15,819 bases of DNA from Chitinophagaceae bacterium (GCA_019454915.1 JACFNM010000063.1:1-15819), one strand, 5' to 3'. Positions 6,296 to 14,493 are shown, counted from the first letter of the stretch. Notes: generated by a model not told the origin, from the letters alone. Translations and numbers: made by a program.

Positions 6296-7132
6296 ATGGG
6301 AGTTAGAAAATACAAGCCGGTTACACCCGGTAGTCGTTGGAGAATCGGAAACGCATATACTGAGATAACAACAGATGTGCCGGAAAAAAGTCTGCTCGAG
6401 CCGAAAAGCCAAACGGGTGGACGTAACGTACAGGGACGCCGGTCTATGCGCTATATGGGAGGCGGACACAAGCAGAAATACCGGATTATTGATTTTAAAC
6501 GAGACAAGAAAAATATTAAAGCAACGGTAGCTTCTATTGAATACGATCCCAACCGGAGTGCTTTCATCGCCTTATTGAATTATGCGGACGGGGAAAAAAG
6601 ATACATCATCGCTCCCCAGGGCTTACAGGTAGGCGCGGTGATTATCAGCGGAGATGATGTGGCGCCGGAAGTGGGGAATGCGCTTCAGTTGAAATTTATG
6701 CCGCTGGGTACCAACGTACATAATATTGAATTGCAACCCGGGCAGGGGGGAAAACTGGTGCGCAGCGCCGGAACCTCTGCTCAGTTGAGCAATAAGGAAG
6801 ATAAATACGGCGTGCTGAAAATGCCAAGTGGTGAGTTGAGAAAAATATTGATCAATTGCTATGCTACGGTAGGCGTGGTGAGCAATAGCGACCATGGGCA
6901 GGAGCAGGCAGGTAAAGCCGGTGTGAACCGCTGGAAGGGTATCCGCCCGCGGGTTCGTGGTGTGGCGATGAACCCCGTTGACCACCCGATGGGAGGTGGT
7001 GAAGGAAGGGCATCGGGAGGACATCCGAGGTCGAGAAAGGGTAAATATGCAAAAGGATTGAAAACCCGTAAAAAGAAGGGAACGGATAAATTGATTATCC
7101 AACGGAAAGGCGGAAAGAAATTAGCTAAATAA
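6296..7132 (+). CDS. rplB: 50S ribosomal protein L2
   Basis: 278 residues, as expected. L2 is needed for subunit association and peptidyl transferase activity. The invariant [12 protein letters not shown] motif is at 226-237, with His230 corresponding to the functionally critical E. coli His229. [20 protein letters not shown] (51-70), [12 protein letters not shown] (157-168) and the basic C-terminus [20 protein letters not shown] are all present. The motif usually written GRNNxGxxTxRxxGGGHK reads [18 protein letters not shown] here, a small variation in the N-terminal OB fold. Spacing is 57 bases after rplW. Confidence 0.99.
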   Translation: MGVRKYKPVTPGSRWRIGNAYTEITTDVPEKSLLEPKSQTGGRNVQGRRSMRYMGGGHKQKYRIIDFKRDKKNIKATVASIEYDPNRSAFIALLNYADGEKRYIIAPQGLQVGAVIISGDDVAPEVGNALQLKFMPLGTNVHNIELQPGQGGKLVRSAGTSAQLSNKEDKYGVLKMPSGELRKILINCYATVGVVSNSDHGQEQAGKAGVNRWKGIRPRVRGVAMNPVDHPMGGGEGRASGGHPRSRKGKYAKGLKTRKKKGTDKLIIQRKGGKKLAK

Positions 7133-7235
7133 ATTTGAAGATGGGGCAACGCGATGACGTAAAGGCGTTTTCCAGACTGAACAAAAAATGCAGACCATTT
7201 ACAAATTTTAGAATTTTCAAATTAACTATTTAAAT

Positions 7236-7508
7236 ATGGCTCGTTCAATTAAAAAAGGTCCTTATGTAGCAACTCATCTAGAAAAGAAGGTGCTGGCTAT
7301 GAATGAGGGCAAAGCGAAAAAAGGAGTAATCAAGACCTGGAGCCGTCGTTCCACCATTACTCCGGATTTTGTGGGCAATACGTTTGCAGTGCATAACGGT
7401 AATAAATTTATCCCGGTGTATGTAACCGAGTATATGGTAGGACATAAATTAGGTGAATTTGCCCCTACCCGGAACTTTAAAGGGCATTCAAGCAAAAAAA
7501 TTGCATAA
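7236..7508 (+). CDS. rpsS: 30S ribosomal protein S19
   Basis: 90 residues. S19 is in the 30S head and contacts the A-site tRNA and the B1a bridge. [20 protein letters not shown] at the start, [20 protein letters not shown] (about 29-48) and [17 protein letters not shown] near the end are diagnostic. The 103-base gap to rplB holds only a weak inverted repeat (AACGC/GCGTT, 7148-7152 and 7165-7169). It is followed after 42 bases by rplV; that gap has a 5-bp hairpin TTCCC/GGGAA (7517-7521, 7529-7533). Confidence 0.98.
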   Translation: MARSIKKGPYVATHLEKKVLAMNEGKAKKGVIKTWSRRSTITPDFVGNTFAVHNGNKFIPVYVTEYMVGHKLGEFAPTRNFKGHSSKKIA

Positions 7509-7550
7509 AACAACCGTTCCCGATAGCAGGGAATATGAAAATATAAAGAA

Positions 7551-7892
7551 ATGGAAGCAGTAGCTAAACTTAGAAATTATCCTACATCGCCCCGGAAGAT
7601 GCGATTACTGGCAGACTTAATCAGAGGCATGGAGGTTGAAAAGGCGCTTGCGGTACTTGAGCATCATCCCCAGCATTCTTCTACGCCCCTGTATAAGTTA
7701 CTGAGGAGCGCGGTGAGCAATTGGGAATTGAAAAATGAAGGAGCCAGCGCGGCAGACAGCAACCTGTTGGTAAAGACGGTGTTTGTGGACGGCGGAAGAG
7801 TGTTGAAGAGAATGTTGCCGGCGCCCCAGGGTAGGGCATACCGGGTTCGCAAGCGTAGCAATCATGTAACGATTATTGTAGACCAGAAATAA
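7551..7892 (+). CDS. rplV: 50S ribosomal protein L22
   Basis: 113 residues. L22 contacts all 23S rRNA domains, and its long beta-hairpin lines the exit tunnel opposite L4. The N-terminal helical domain starts with [20 protein letters not shown]; the hairpin is visible at about 80-106 ([20 protein letters not shown], then [12 protein letters not shown]), matching the family signature with GRA and KR-x-x-H. No insertion or deletion is seen at the hairpin tip. The gap to rpsC is 25 bases. Confidence 0.98.
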   Translation: MEAVAKLRNYPTSPRKMRLLADLIRGMEVEKALAVLEHHPQHSSTPLYKLLRSAVSNWELKNEGASAADSNLLVKTVFVDGGRVLKRMLPAPQGRAYRVRKRSNHVTIIVDQK

Positions 7893-7917
7893 AAAAGAAA
7901 AAATTCAAATTATAAAC

Positions 7918-8712
7918 ATGGGTCAAAAAGCAAATCCAATTGGTAACAGGTTAGGGATTATCCGGGGTTGGGAAAGCAACTGGTATGGTAACAAGAGGGA
8001 TTTTTCTCAAAAGCTGATAGAAGATAACCGGATAAGGACTTATCTGAATGCCCGTATTAATAAAGGTGGAATTTCAAAAATTGTCATTGAACGTACACTG
8101 AATAAGCTGATTGTTACCATTCACACCTCCAAGCCGGGTATCATCATTGGTAAGGGAGGCGGAGAAGTGGACCACATTAAGGAGGAACTGAAGAAGCTGA
8201 CGGGTAAGGAAGACGTGCAGATAAATATACTGCAGGTGCGACGCCCGGAACTGGATGCCAATATTGTGGGTGATACCATCGCCAGGCAGATTGAAAATCG
8301 TATTAACTATAAGCGGGCTATTAAGTTATCCATTGCATCAGCCCTCCGGATGGGTGCTGAAGGTGTGAAGGTAAAGGTGAGCGGACGTTTGGGCGGTGCG
8401 GAAATAGCACGTACCGAAGAAATTAAGCAGGGACGGGTACCCTTACACACATTCAGAATGGAGATTGATTACGCCAATGTGTTTGCGCTGACGGTGTACG
8501 GTAAGATTGGTATTAAGGTATGGATCTGTAAAGGAGAGGTATTGTCGAAGCGCGACCTAAACCCGAATATTATTGACGGGAAATTAGAAGGAGGTTCAGG
8601 CGATGGAAGAAGGGACGACAGAAGAGATGACCGGAGAGGTTCTGGCGACAGAAGAGGAGGAGACAGAAGAGGTGACCGCCGTGGCGGAGGAAGAGGAGAT
8701 CGGGGAATGTAA
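7918..8712 (+). CDS. rpsC: 30S ribosomal protein S3 with Arg/Gly/Asp-rich C-terminal tail
   Basis: 264 residues. S3 lines the mRNA entry channel. The type-2 KH domain has its GKGG loop at 78-81 ([20 protein letters not shown]), and the C-terminal domain contains [20 protein letters not shown] (about 155-174) and a core ending near residue 222. From about 227 to 264 (8596-8709) a low-complexity tail of nearly only G, R and D follows, with repeated DRRG and DDRR units. Lysine-rich or acidic S3 tails are common in Bacteroidota; this one is RG/RD-rich like eukaryotic RGG motifs. It is probably disordered and exposed on the 30S surface near the mRNA entry; its function is unknown. The coding strand there is almost purely purine. 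Confidence 0.98.
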   Translation: MGQKANPIGNRLGIIRGWESNWYGNKRDFSQKLIEDNRIRTYLNARINKGGISKIVIERTLNKLIVTIHTSKPGIIIGKGGGEVDHIKEELKKLTGKEDVQINILQVRRPELDANIVGDTIARQIENRINYKRAIKLSIASALRMGAEGVKVKVSGRLGGAEIARTEEIKQGRVPLHTFRMEIDYANVFALTVYGKIGIKVWICKGEVLSKRDLNPNIIDGKLEGGSGDGRRDDRRDDRRGSGDRRGGDRRGDRRGGGRGDRGM

Positions 8713-8782
8713 TAGTCTATTTATGAGACAAGTATTGTAGGATTAAAATAAAGCATTATTAAAATATTCAAATAGTAGTATC

Positions 8783-9202
8783 ATGTTACAGCCTAAGAGA
8801 TCAAAACATAGAAAAGCGCAGAAGGGACGTATCAGACAAGTGGCGAAGAGAGGAACGACTATTGCTTTTGGTTCATTTGCCCTGAAGGCGCTTGAACCGA
8901 TATGGCTGAATAACCGCCAGATTGAATCCGCCAGGCAGGCTATGACGCGTGCTATGAAACGTGAAGGGAATGTATGGATTCGGATTTTCCCTGATAAACC
9001 CGTTACCCGAAAACCTGCTGAGGTGAGAATGGGTAAAGGTAAGGGTAATCCGGAATTCTGGGCGGCCGTAGTAGAGCCGGGGCGCATTCTTTTTGAAGCG
9101 GACGGGGTACCCGTTCAGGTTGCCAGGGAGGCGATGGAACTGGCGGCTGCAAAATTGCCTATTAAAACACAATTTATCGTCAGACGGGATTTTGTAGGTT
9201 AA
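8783..9202 (+). CDS. rplP: 50S ribosomal protein L16
   Basis: 139 residues. L16 helps position the A-site tRNA and is a late-assembling 50S protein. [20 protein letters not shown] at the start, the [20 protein letters not shown] segment (about 48-67) and [20 protein letters not shown] (about 83-102) are diagnostic. A 70-base A/T-rich gap separates it from rpsC, with no structure that I consider significant. Confidence 0.98.
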   Translation: MLQPKRSKHRKAQKGRIRQVAKRGTTIAFGSFALKALEPIWLNNRQIESARQAMTRAMKREGNVWIRIFPDKPVTRKPAEVRMGKGKGNPEFWAAVVEPGRILFEADGVPVQVAREAMELAAAKLPIKTQFIVRRDFVG

Positions 9203-9244
9203 GGCAAATGACTCGTGAATTAATAAAAAACAAACTAAGCAATA

Positions 9245-9454
9245 ATGTCAAAGAAGCTGGAATTTCTGAATAATATCAAGGGGATGAGTGAGGCGGACTT
9301 AAAGGCGAGGATTACAGAAGACGAATTACGCCTGAAGAAGTTGAAATTTGCGCACGCTACTTCTCCATTGGAAAATCCCATGACCATACAGGGAGTGAGA
9401 AGGGATATTGCCCGGTTGAAAACTGAATTAAAGAAAAAGCAAAATGCTAATTAA
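9245..9454 (+). CDS. rpmC: 50S ribosomal protein L29
   Basis: 69 residues forming a helical hairpin; L29 lies next to L23 at the tunnel exit. The second helix carries the family pattern [20 protein letters not shown], followed by [16 protein letters not shown]. It stops one base before the rpsQ start codon (TAA 9452-9454, ATG 9456), so the two are probably translationally coupled. Confidence 0.96.
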   Translation: MSKKLEFLNNIKGMSEADLKARITEDELRLKKLKFAHATSPLENPMTIQGVRRDIARLKTELKKKQNAN

Positions 9455-9455
9455 A

Positions 9456-9713
9456 ATGGCGGAAAGAAATTTGCGTAAAACAAAGATAGGGGTCGTTTCC
9501 AGTAATAAAATGGAAAAGACGATAACGGTACAGATAGTAGACAAAGTGAAGCACCCCATCTACGGGAAGTTCTTAAAAAAGACAACCAAGTATCACGCTC
9601 ATGATGAAAAGAATGAGTGCGGGATAGGAGATACAGTGAAAATTATGGAGGCCCGTCCTTTGAGTAAGACCAAACGCTGGCGCCTGGTAGAGATATTGGA
9701 AAAAGCGAAATAA
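9456..9713 (+). CDS. rpsQ: 30S ribosomal protein S17
   Basis: 85 residues, an OB-fold protein of the 30S body. [20 protein letters not shown] (about 10-29), [20 protein letters not shown] and the signature [20 protein letters not shown] (about 58-77) identify it. An in-frame ATG at 9444 would overlap rpmC and add four residues; ATG 9456 starts at the conserved MAERN and is preferred. It is followed by the repeat-filled gap of 108 bases before rplN. Confidence 0.97.
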   Translation: MAERNLRKTKIGVVSSNKMEKTITVQIVDKVKHPIYGKFLKKTTKYHAHDEKNECGIGDTVKIMEARPLSKTKRWRLVEILEKAK

Positions 9714-9722
9714 TAATTTCTG

Positions 9723-9816
9723 ATTTGAGATTTTGGATAAGAGACACGAGATGCACCGATTTAATACGTCATCTCTGTTTCATGTCAGATTTCAAATATC
9801 AAATTTCAAATAACTA
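9723..9816. repeat. Imperfect inverted repeat with heptad repeats between rpsQ and rplN
   Basis: A left arm at 9723-9753 starts with ATTTGAG and ends in GAGATG; a right arm at 9770-9797 starts with CATCTC and ends in GATTTCAAAT. Beyond the perfect 6-bp core (9748-9753 with 9770-9775) the arms stay complementary with small gaps (GAGACAC against GTTTC, ATTTGAG against TTTCAAAT). The right side continues as heptads ATTTCAA, ATATCAA, ATTTCAA, ATAACTA (9789-9816), up to 5 bases before the rplN ATG. This looks like a decayed palindromic dispersed repeat inserted between ribosomal genes. Confidence 0.6.
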
Positions 9817-9821
9817 AAAAG

Positions 9822-10190
9822 ATGATTCAGCAAGAAAGCAGGTTAAATGTTGCAGACAACAGTGGCGCCAAAGAGGTTCTCTGTATCCGGGTATTGGGCA
9901 ATAGCGGGCAGGATTATGCGAAAATTGGCGATAAGATAGTAGTTACCGTAAAGGATGCTATTCCTGCGGGGGGTATCAAAAAGGGAACGGTTACCAAAGC
10001 GGTTATTGTACGGACGAAAAATAAGTTACGCAGGAAGGACGGTTCCTATATTCGCTTTGATGACAATGCTGTGGTTTTACTGAATCAGTCGGATGAGCCA
10101 AGAGGTACGCGTATTTTCGGACCGGTGGCCAGGGAATTAAGAGATAAGGGGTACATGAAAATTATTTCTCTCGCTCCCGAAGTATTGTAA
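9822..10190 (+). CDS. rplN: 50S ribosomal protein L14
   Basis: 122 residues, the standard length. L14 forms part of the subunit interface and is the binding site of the silencing factor RsfS. It starts [20 protein letters not shown] and contains the signature [20 protein letters not shown] (about 46-65) and [20 protein letters not shown] near the end. It is the first gene of what is the separate spc operon in E. coli. Here I see no promoter in the preceding gap, only a repeat. Confidence 0.98.
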   Translation: MIQQESRLNVADNSGAKEVLCIRVLGNSGQDYAKIGDKIVVTVKDAIPAGGIKKGTVTKAVIVRTKNKLRRKDGSYIRFDDNAVVLLNQSDEPRGTRIFGPVARELRDKGYMKIISLAPEVL

Positions 10191-10237
10191 AATAATTATT
10201 GATAAAGCTCTCAGAAAACGGAGAAAAAGTTAAAAAC

Positions 10238-10573
10238 ATGAGCAAAAGATTTAAGCCGAAGTTTAACATAAAAAAGGGTGATCTGGTCGTGATCATTGCC
10301 GGCGATGATAAAGATGTCAGCAAGCCCCGCAAAGTACTGAAAGTGCTTACGGAAGAGAACCGTGTAGTCATTGAGGGAGCTAACATTGTTACGCGCCACA
10401 CCAAGCCCTCCGCTCAGAATACCACCGGCGGTTTAGTTAAGAAAGAAGCGCCCATTCATATCAGCAATGTAAAGCTGTGGGATGCAAAAGAGGGTGTAGC
10501 TACCAGGGTTAGGCGCAGCCGGGAAGATGGCAAACTAATTCGTATATCCAAAAAATCGGGCGCTACCTTTTAA
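10238..10573 (+). CDS. rplX: 50S ribosomal protein L24
   Basis: 111 residues. L24 initiates 50S assembly. The KOW motif is at about 10-36 (FNIKKGDLVVIIAGDDKD), followed by the conserved GANIVTRHTKPSAQNTTGGL (about 54-73) and the PIHISNVKLWD segment. The frame is open upstream to a TTG at 10199, but the ATG at 10238 matches the usual N-terminus. The gap to rplN is 47 bases. A 7-bp inverted repeat (ATCGGGC 10555-10561, GCCCGAT 10579-10585) spans the stop codon and has no T run after it. Confidence 0.97.
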   Translation: MSKRFKPKFNIKKGDLVVIIAGDDKDVSKPRKVLKVLTEENRVVIEGANIVTRHTKPSAQNTTGGLVKKEAPIHISNVKLWDAKEGVATRVRRSREDGKLIRISKKSGATF

Positions 10574-10620
10574 ATGTTGCCCGATATGTATAAGCGTACA
10601 GTATAAATTAAATTGAAGAT

Positions 10621-11190
10621 ATGAGCACAACAAAATATACGCCGAGGCTGGCCAAAAAGTACAAGAAAGAAGTAGTACCAGCTTTGATGAAGCGCTTTTC
10701 TTATAAGAGTGTGATGCAGGTACCGCAATTGGAAAAGATTTGCCTGAACAGGGGTGTGAACGGCGCGGTAAATGATAAGAAGCTGGTTGATATAGCGGTG
10801 GAAGAACTTTCAATGATTACCGGTCAGAAAGCAGTGCCTACCGCTTCAAAAAAGGATATCTCTAACTTTAAACTTCGTAAGGGAATGCCGATTGGTGCAA
10901 GAGTGACTTTAAGAGGAGAGAAGATGTATGAATTTCTGGATCGGCTGATTTCTGCGGCTTTACCGCGGGTGCGCGATTTCAGGGGAATCAATGACAAAGC
11001 TTTTGACGGCCGCGGAAATTATACCCTGGGGATTACGGAACAGATTATTTTCCCCGAAATAGACATTGATAAGGTGAATAAAATCACCGGGATGGATATC
11101 ACTTTTGTAACCTCTGCCGATACCAATGAAGAGGCTTATGAATTGTTGAAAGAAATGGGGATGCCATTTAAAAATATTAAAAGAAACTAA
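10621..11190 (+). CDS. rplE: 50S ribosomal protein L5
   Basis: 189 residues. L5 binds 5S rRNA and contacts the P-site t[23 protein letters not shown] (about 19-38), [20 protein letters not shown] (about 84-103) and [20 protein letters not shown] are diagnostic, and the end carries the [20 protein letters not shown] helix region. It is 47 bases after rplX and 12 bases before rpsN. Confidence 0.98.
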   Translation: MSTTKYTPRLAKKYKKEVVPALMKRFSYKSVMQVPQLEKICLNRGVNGAVNDKKLVDIAVEELSMITGQKAVPTASKKDISNFKLRKGMPIGARVTLRGEKMYEFLDRLISAALPRVRDFRGINDKAFDGRGNYTLGITEQIIFPEIDIDKVNKITGMDITFVTSADTNEEAYELLKEMGMPFKNIKRN

Positions 11191-11202
11191 TTATCATTAA
11201 TT

Positions 11203-11472
11203 ATGGCAAAAAAGTCAGTAGTAGCAAGACAAGCAAAGAGAGAGCGGCTGGTAGTGCAGTATGCTGAAAAACGGGCGGCACTGAAAGCTTCCGGAGACTG
11301 GAAGGCGCTGGATGATCTACCCAGGAACTCTTCCAAAGTGCGTTTGAAAAACCGTTGCCAGGTGTCCGGACGTCCGCGTGGTTATATTCGTTATTTCGGA
11401 TTGTCCCGCGTAGCTTTCAGGGATATGGCGCTGAATGGCACAATTCCCGGAGTTAAAAAAGCCTCCTGGTAA
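11203..11472 (+). CDS. rpsN: 30S ribosomal protein S14, zinc-free long form
   Basis: 89 residues, the longer C-minus type. S14 is in the 30S head. It has the typical end [20 protein letters not shown], then [20 protein letters not shown], but lacks the CxxC pairs of the zinc-binding short form; the only cysteine is Cys52. Such paralogues can replace zinc-binding S14 under zinc limitation, but here it is the copy in the main operon and hence the housekeeping one. Confidence 0.97.
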   Translation: MAKKSVVARQAKRERLVVQYAEKRAALKASGDWKALDDLPRNSSKVRLKNRCQVSGRPRGYIRYFGLSRVAFRDMALNGTIPGVKKASW

Positions 11473-11479
11473 TGATTCA

Positions 11480-11499
11480 ATATGTCAGGTTTGACATAT
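11480..11499. promoter_or_regulatory. Perfect 8-bp hairpin between rpsN and rpsH
   Basis: ATATGTCA (11480-11487), loop GGTT (11488-11491), TGACATAT (11492-11499). It lies 7 bases after the rpsN stop and is not followed by a T run, so it is not a normal terminator. In E. coli, S8 represses the spc operon at the L5 start region; whether this hairpin in front of rpsH plays any similar role is speculative. Confidence 0.45.
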
Positions 11500-11555
11500 C
11501 GAACGGTGAAGTAAAGTAGAATAAAATTAAATTTTCAATTGATTAATTCATAAAA

Positions 11556-11954
11556 ATGGTAACAGATCCTATTGCAGATTACCTGACAAGGGTGCGAAAT
11601 GCGCAGATGGCGGGCCATCGTATTGTGGAAATACCTGCTTCGAATCTTAAGAAACGCATTACTGAGATATTATACAATCAGGGATATATTCTTAAATATA
11701 AGTTCGAAGAGGACAACAAGCAGGGAGTGATTAAGATTGCCTTGAAATATGACGGGCAAACGAAGCAACCTGGTATCCGTTCTCTGGAAAGGGTTAGCCG
11801 GCCCGGACTGCGTCAATACGCTAAGCCGGGAGAATTTAAGAGAGTGATGAACGGACTGGGCATAGCTATTGTGAGCACGTCCAGGGGAGTGATGACGGAC
11901 AAGGAGGCAAAGGCGCAGAATGTGGGAGGAGAAGTGCTCTGTTATATATATTAA
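11556..11954 (+). CDS. rpsH: 30S ribosomal protein S8
   Basis: 132 residues. S8 is an early 16S rRNA-binding protein and in E. coli the translational repressor of the spc operon. It starts MVTDPIADYLTRVRNAQMAG and ends with the signature IVSTSRGVMTDKEAKAQNVG followed by GEVLCYIY. It is preceded by an 83-base gap with a perfect hairpin and followed by a 98-base gap with heptad repeats. Confidence 0.98.
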   Translation: MVTDPIADYLTRVRNAQMAGHRIVEIPASNLKKRITEILYNQGYILKYKFEEDNKQGVIKIALKYDGQTKQPGIRSLERVSRPGLRQYAKPGEFKRVMNGLGIAIVSTSRGVMTDKEAKAQNVGGEVLCYIY

Positions 11955-12018
11955 GAAGAATACCGGTCTGTCTGATTCGGATAAGATAAGGATGAAAAGG
12001 ACGGGTATCAGAGAAATA

Positions 12019-12046
12019 ATTTCAAATAACCAATTTCAAATTTCGA
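12019..12046. repeat. Heptad repeat ATTTCAA-type before rplF
   Basis: Four units in register: ATTTCAA, ATAACCA, ATTTCAA, ATTTCGA (12019-12046), ending 6 bases before the rplF ATG. Same unit and same position relative to the start codon as the repeats at 2066-2107 and 9789-9816. The 60 bases before it look like a further decayed copy of the left arm seen before rplN (CTGATTCGGATAAG against CTGATTTGAG...GGATAAG). Confidence 0.55.
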
Positions 12047-12052
12047 ATTAAT

Positions 12053-12607
12053 ATGTCTCGTATAGGTAAACAACGCATTACAATTCCGGCAGGGGTTACT
12101 GTTACGGTGGATAAAGGAAACGTTATTGTAGTCAAGGGACCCAAAGGTGAGTTGAAGCAATCCGTGGATCGCGATATTCAGGTGGATGTGAAAGACGGGC
12201 ATGTTGTGTTTACCCGGCCAACCGATCAAATCAGGCACAGAGAGTTGCATGGTTTATACCGGGCAATCACCGCAAACCTGGTGAAAGGCGTCACCGAAGG
12301 ATTTAAAGTGAACCTCGAGTTGGTGGGTGTTGGATTCAGGGCTTCTAATCAGGGAAACCTGCTTGATCTGTCTCTCGGATATTCCCACAATATCGTTTTT
12401 GAGGTGCCCAAAGAACTTAAAGTGACCACTGCTCAGGAAAAAGGACAGAACCCGGTTGTTTCTCTGGAGGGAATAGATAAACAACTGATTGGACAGGTAG
12501 CGGCTAAGTTGCGTAGTTTACGGAAACCCGAACCGTATAAAGGAAAGGGTGTTAAATATGCCGGCGAACAGCTTCGTCGTAAAGCAGGCAAGACTGCGGG
12601 TAAATAA
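12053..12607 (+). CDS. rplF: 50S ribosomal protein L6
   Basis: 184 residues, two tandem L6 folds. L6 lies near the factor-binding site and the sarcin-ricin loop. MSRIGKQRITIPAGVTVTVD at the start, GPKGELKQSVDRDIQVDVKD (about 29-48) and the C-terminal signature RKPEPYKGKGVKYAGEQLRR (about 156-175) identify it. It is followed after 45 bases by rplR. Confidence 0.98.
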   Translation: MSRIGKQRITIPAGVTVTVDKGNVIVVKGPKGELKQSVDRDIQVDVKDGHVVFTRPTDQIRHRELHGLYRAITANLVKGVTEGFKVNLELVGVGFRASNQGNLLDLSLGYSHNIVFEVPKELKVTTAQEKGQNPVVSLEGIDKQLIGQVAAKLRSLRKPEPYKGKGVKYAGEQLRRKAGKTAGK

Positions 12608-12652
12608 TTGAATTAGTCATCCGGCTAAACCGGGCAAAAAATACATGAACAA

Positions 12653-13006
12653 ATGGACGCTAAAGTAGTCAGAAGACAAAAAATCAGATATAAAATACGG
12701 AAGACCGTTTCCGGCACCTCAGAGAGACCCAGGTTATCTGTTTTCAGAAGCAATAAAGATATCTATGCTCAACTGATTAATGATGAGGATGGTACCACAC
12801 TTGCTTCTGCCTCTTCCAGAGATAAAGACATTGTGGCCCAGAAGGCGCCGAAAGTAACGTTAAGCAATCTCGTCGGAAAGGCTATTGCTTCAAAGGCGTC
12901 TGCACTGGGAATCAACTCCGTTATTTTTGACCGGGGAGGCTATTTATATCATGGCCGTGTAAAAGCGGTAGCCGATGGAGCCCGTGAAGGAGGCTTACAA
13001 TTCTGA
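12653..13006 (+). CDS. rplR: 50S ribosomal protein L18
   Basis: 117 residues. L18 binds 5S rRNA together with L5. [20 protein letters not shown] (about 22-41) and [20 protein letters not shown] (about 93-112), followed by AREGGLQF, are diagnostic. The basic N-terminus [15 protein letters not shown] contacts rRNA. It is 43 bases before rpsE; an alternative ATG of rpsE at 12975 lies inside this gene. Confidence 0.98.
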   Translation: MDAKVVRRQKIRYKIRKTVSGTSERPRLSVFRSNKDIYAQLINDEDGTTLASASSRDKDIVAQKAPKVTLSNLVGKAIASKASALGINSVIFDRGGYLYHGRVKAVADGAREGGLQF

Positions 13007-13049
13007 TGAATATTTAATTGAAATTATTATTACCCATAACAAGTTTATA

Positions 13050-13568
13050 ATGTCGAAAGTAAATTTAAATAAGGTAAAAGCCGGTGAGATTGAATTCAAA
13101 GAAAAGGTGGTGGCTATCAACCGCGTGGTAAAGACGACCAAGGGAGGAAGAACTTTTAGTTTTTCTGCACTGGTGGTGGTAGGAAATGAGAATGGTGTTG
13201 TAGGGCATGGTTTAGGAAAGGCGAAGGAGGTACAGTTGGCTATCGCGAAAGGAATTGATGACGCAAAGAAAAACCTCATCAGCGTTCCGGTATTAAAGGG
13301 GACTATACCACATGATCAGTGGGCAAAGGAAGGCGCTGCGAAAGTATTGATTAAACCGGCTGCGCACGGTACCGGTGTAATCGCGGGAGGTAGTATGCGC
13401 GCGGTATTGGAAAGCGCCGGACTAACCGACGTATTGGCAAAATCATTGGGCTCCGCAAATCCCCATAACGTGGTTAAGGCTACTTTTAAGGCATTGTCTT
13501 TATTGCGTGAGCCGATTGTAGTTTCAAAAGAAAGAGGAATAACCCTTAAAAAAGTATTCAACGGATAA
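13050..13568 (+). CDS. rpsE: 30S ribosomal protein S5
   Basis: 172 residues. S5 is near the decoding site and mRNA entry channel, next to S3, S4 and S8. [20 protein letters not shown] (about 14-33), then [20 protein letters not shown], the [20 protein letters not shown] segment (about 108-127) and [18 protein letters not shown] are typical. The frame is open back to ATG 12975 within rplR, but the extra 25 residues are unlike S5, so ATG 13050 is chosen. It is two bases before rpmD, suggesting coupled translation. Confidence 0.98.
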   Translation: MSKVNLNKVKAGEIEFKEKVVAINRVVKTTKGGRTFSFSALVVVGNENGVVGHGLGKAKEVQLAIAKGIDDAKKNLISVPVLKGTIPHDQWAKEGAAKVLIKPAAHGTGVIAGGSMRAVLESAGLTDVLAKSLGSANPHNVVKATFKALSLLREPIVVSKERGITLKKVFNG

Positions 13569-13570
13569 TC

Positions 13571-13756
13571 ATGGCAAAAATTAAAATTACACAGGTTAAA
13601 AGTGTTATTGACCGTACGGAACGCCAGAAGAAAACAATGTCTGCGCTTGGGCTGAATAAATTACACGCCAGTGTGGAAGTGGAGGCAACACCCCAAATCT
13701 TAGGGATGGTGAACAAGGTGAATCATCTGGTGAAGGTGGAAGAGGTGAAGGGGTAG
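13571..13756 (+). CDS. rpmD: 50S ribosomal protein L30
   Basis: 61 residues, the normal length. KIKITQVKSVIDRTERQKKT, ALGLNKLHASVEVEATPQIL and MVNKVNHLVKVEEV follow the L30 pattern (QVKS near the start, GLxK/N-x-x, G-x-x-x-K-V-x-H-L-V). It begins two bases after the rpsE stop. The 214-base gap after it holds a tandem repeat. Confidence 0.95.
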   Translation: MAKIKITQVKSVIDRTERQKKTMSALGLNKLHASVEVEATPQILGMVNKVNHLVKVEEVKG

Positions 13757-13758
13757 AG

Positions 13759-13840
13759 TGTGGGAATGTGAGAATGTGAAAAATGTGGGAATGGGGGAAT
13801 TTGAAAATTTGAAAATGTGGGAATGTTAGAATGTGGTGGG
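13759..13840. repeat. Degenerate 8-nt tandem repeat TGTGGGAA between rpmD and rplO
   Basis: Nine units in register from 13759 to 13831: TGTGGGAA, TGTGAGAA, TGTGAAAAA (one base longer), TGTGGGAA, TGGGGGAA, TTTGAAAA, TTTGAAAA, TGTGGGAA, TGTTAGAA, then a partial TGTGGTGGG. It starts 3 bases after the rpmD stop. A short GCCCG/CGGGC hairpin (13934-13938, 13947-13951) lies nearer rplO. The 8-nt period is not a codon multiple and the tract is not coding. Confidence 0.85.
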
Positions 13841-13970
13841 AGAGGTTAATGAGGACATATTATCCGGGTCAGGGATTGAGCACAAACGAGTTACAGTTAT
13901 TAAAAGAAACAACTAATAATCATTACAAAGCGAGCCCGATTGTTTCCGGGCGTTGAGTAAAAAGTCAAAT

Positions 13971-14420
13971 ATGAAACTTCATCAATTAAAGCCTGCTAAG
14001 GGAGCAACTCATAAAGAAAAGCGTTTGGGACGCGGTGAGGCGTCCGGGCATGGCGGAACTTCTACAAAGGGTAATAAAGGACACCAATCAAGAGCTGGTT
14101 ATAAAATTAAGATGGCGCATGAAGGGGGGCAGATGCCTATCCAGCGCCGCCTGCCTAAGCGTGGATTCAAAAATCCCCATAGGATTGAATACGCGGTGTT
14201 TAACCTGGGACAGATTGAACAATTATCCGCGAAGTACAACCTGACTGAGATTTCGCCGGAGAATCTGTACGCCAATGGTTTGATAAAGAAGACCGACCGG
14301 GTGAAAATTCTGGGTAACGGTGAATTGAAATCAGGACTCAGTTTTAAAGTGGACGCGGTGAGCGAAAAAGCAAAATCTGCTATTGAGGCTGCCGGAGGTT
14401 CTATTGAAATAGTAAAGTAA
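13971..14420 (+). CDS. rplO: 50S ribosomal protein L15
   Basis: 149 residues. L15 is a late 50S assembly protein with a long N-terminal extension into the 23S core, here MKLHQLKPAKGATHKEKRLG followed by RGEASGHGGTSTKGNKGHQS. MAHEGGQMPIQRRLPKRGFK (about 48-67) and the C-terminal ILGNGELKSGLSFKVDAVSE, then AKSAIEAAGGSIEIVK, complete it. An in-frame TTG at 13953 would add six residues; ATG 13971 is the conserved start. Confidence 0.98.
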   Translation: MKLHQLKPAKGATHKEKRLGRGEASGHGGTSTKGNKGHQSRAGYKIKMAHEGGQMPIQRRLPKRGFKNPHRIEYAVFNLGQIEQLSAKYNLTEISPENLYANGLIKKTDRVKILGNGELKSGLSFKVDAVSEKAKSAIEAAGGSIEIVK

Positions 14421-14435
14421 TTTTCGTTACCTTGC
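14404..14435 (+). promoter_or_regulatory. Possible internal promoter for secY
   Basis: TTG at 14404-14406, 21-nt spacer, TACCTTGC at 14428-14435, close to the Bacteroidota -7 consensus TAnnTTTG but with the T run one base short. It would begin transcription about 50 bases before the secY start codon, partly within the end of rplO. Weak evidence; chance matches are expected. Confidence 0.35.
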
Positions 14436-14493
14436 GCCATACGTTTAAAATGGGCTTTGTCCTATTCTGCACTCATATTAAAACGAACAATTT

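Noticed and set aside
6623..7102. Reverse-strand frame of 159 codons
   Set aside because: Opposite rplB, whose conservation explains the sequence; composition is that of an antisense shadow.
10555..10585. Hairpin across the rplX stop codon as a terminator
   Set aside because: No T run, and rplE follows 36 bases later in the same operon; probably incidental.
11203..11472. S14 as a degenerate zinc ribbon protein with lost cysteines
   Set aside because: Length and sequence are those of the normal long zinc-free S14 form, so nothing has been lost.
13759..13840. CRISPR array
   Set aside because: Units are 8 nt and contiguous without spacers; no cas genes.
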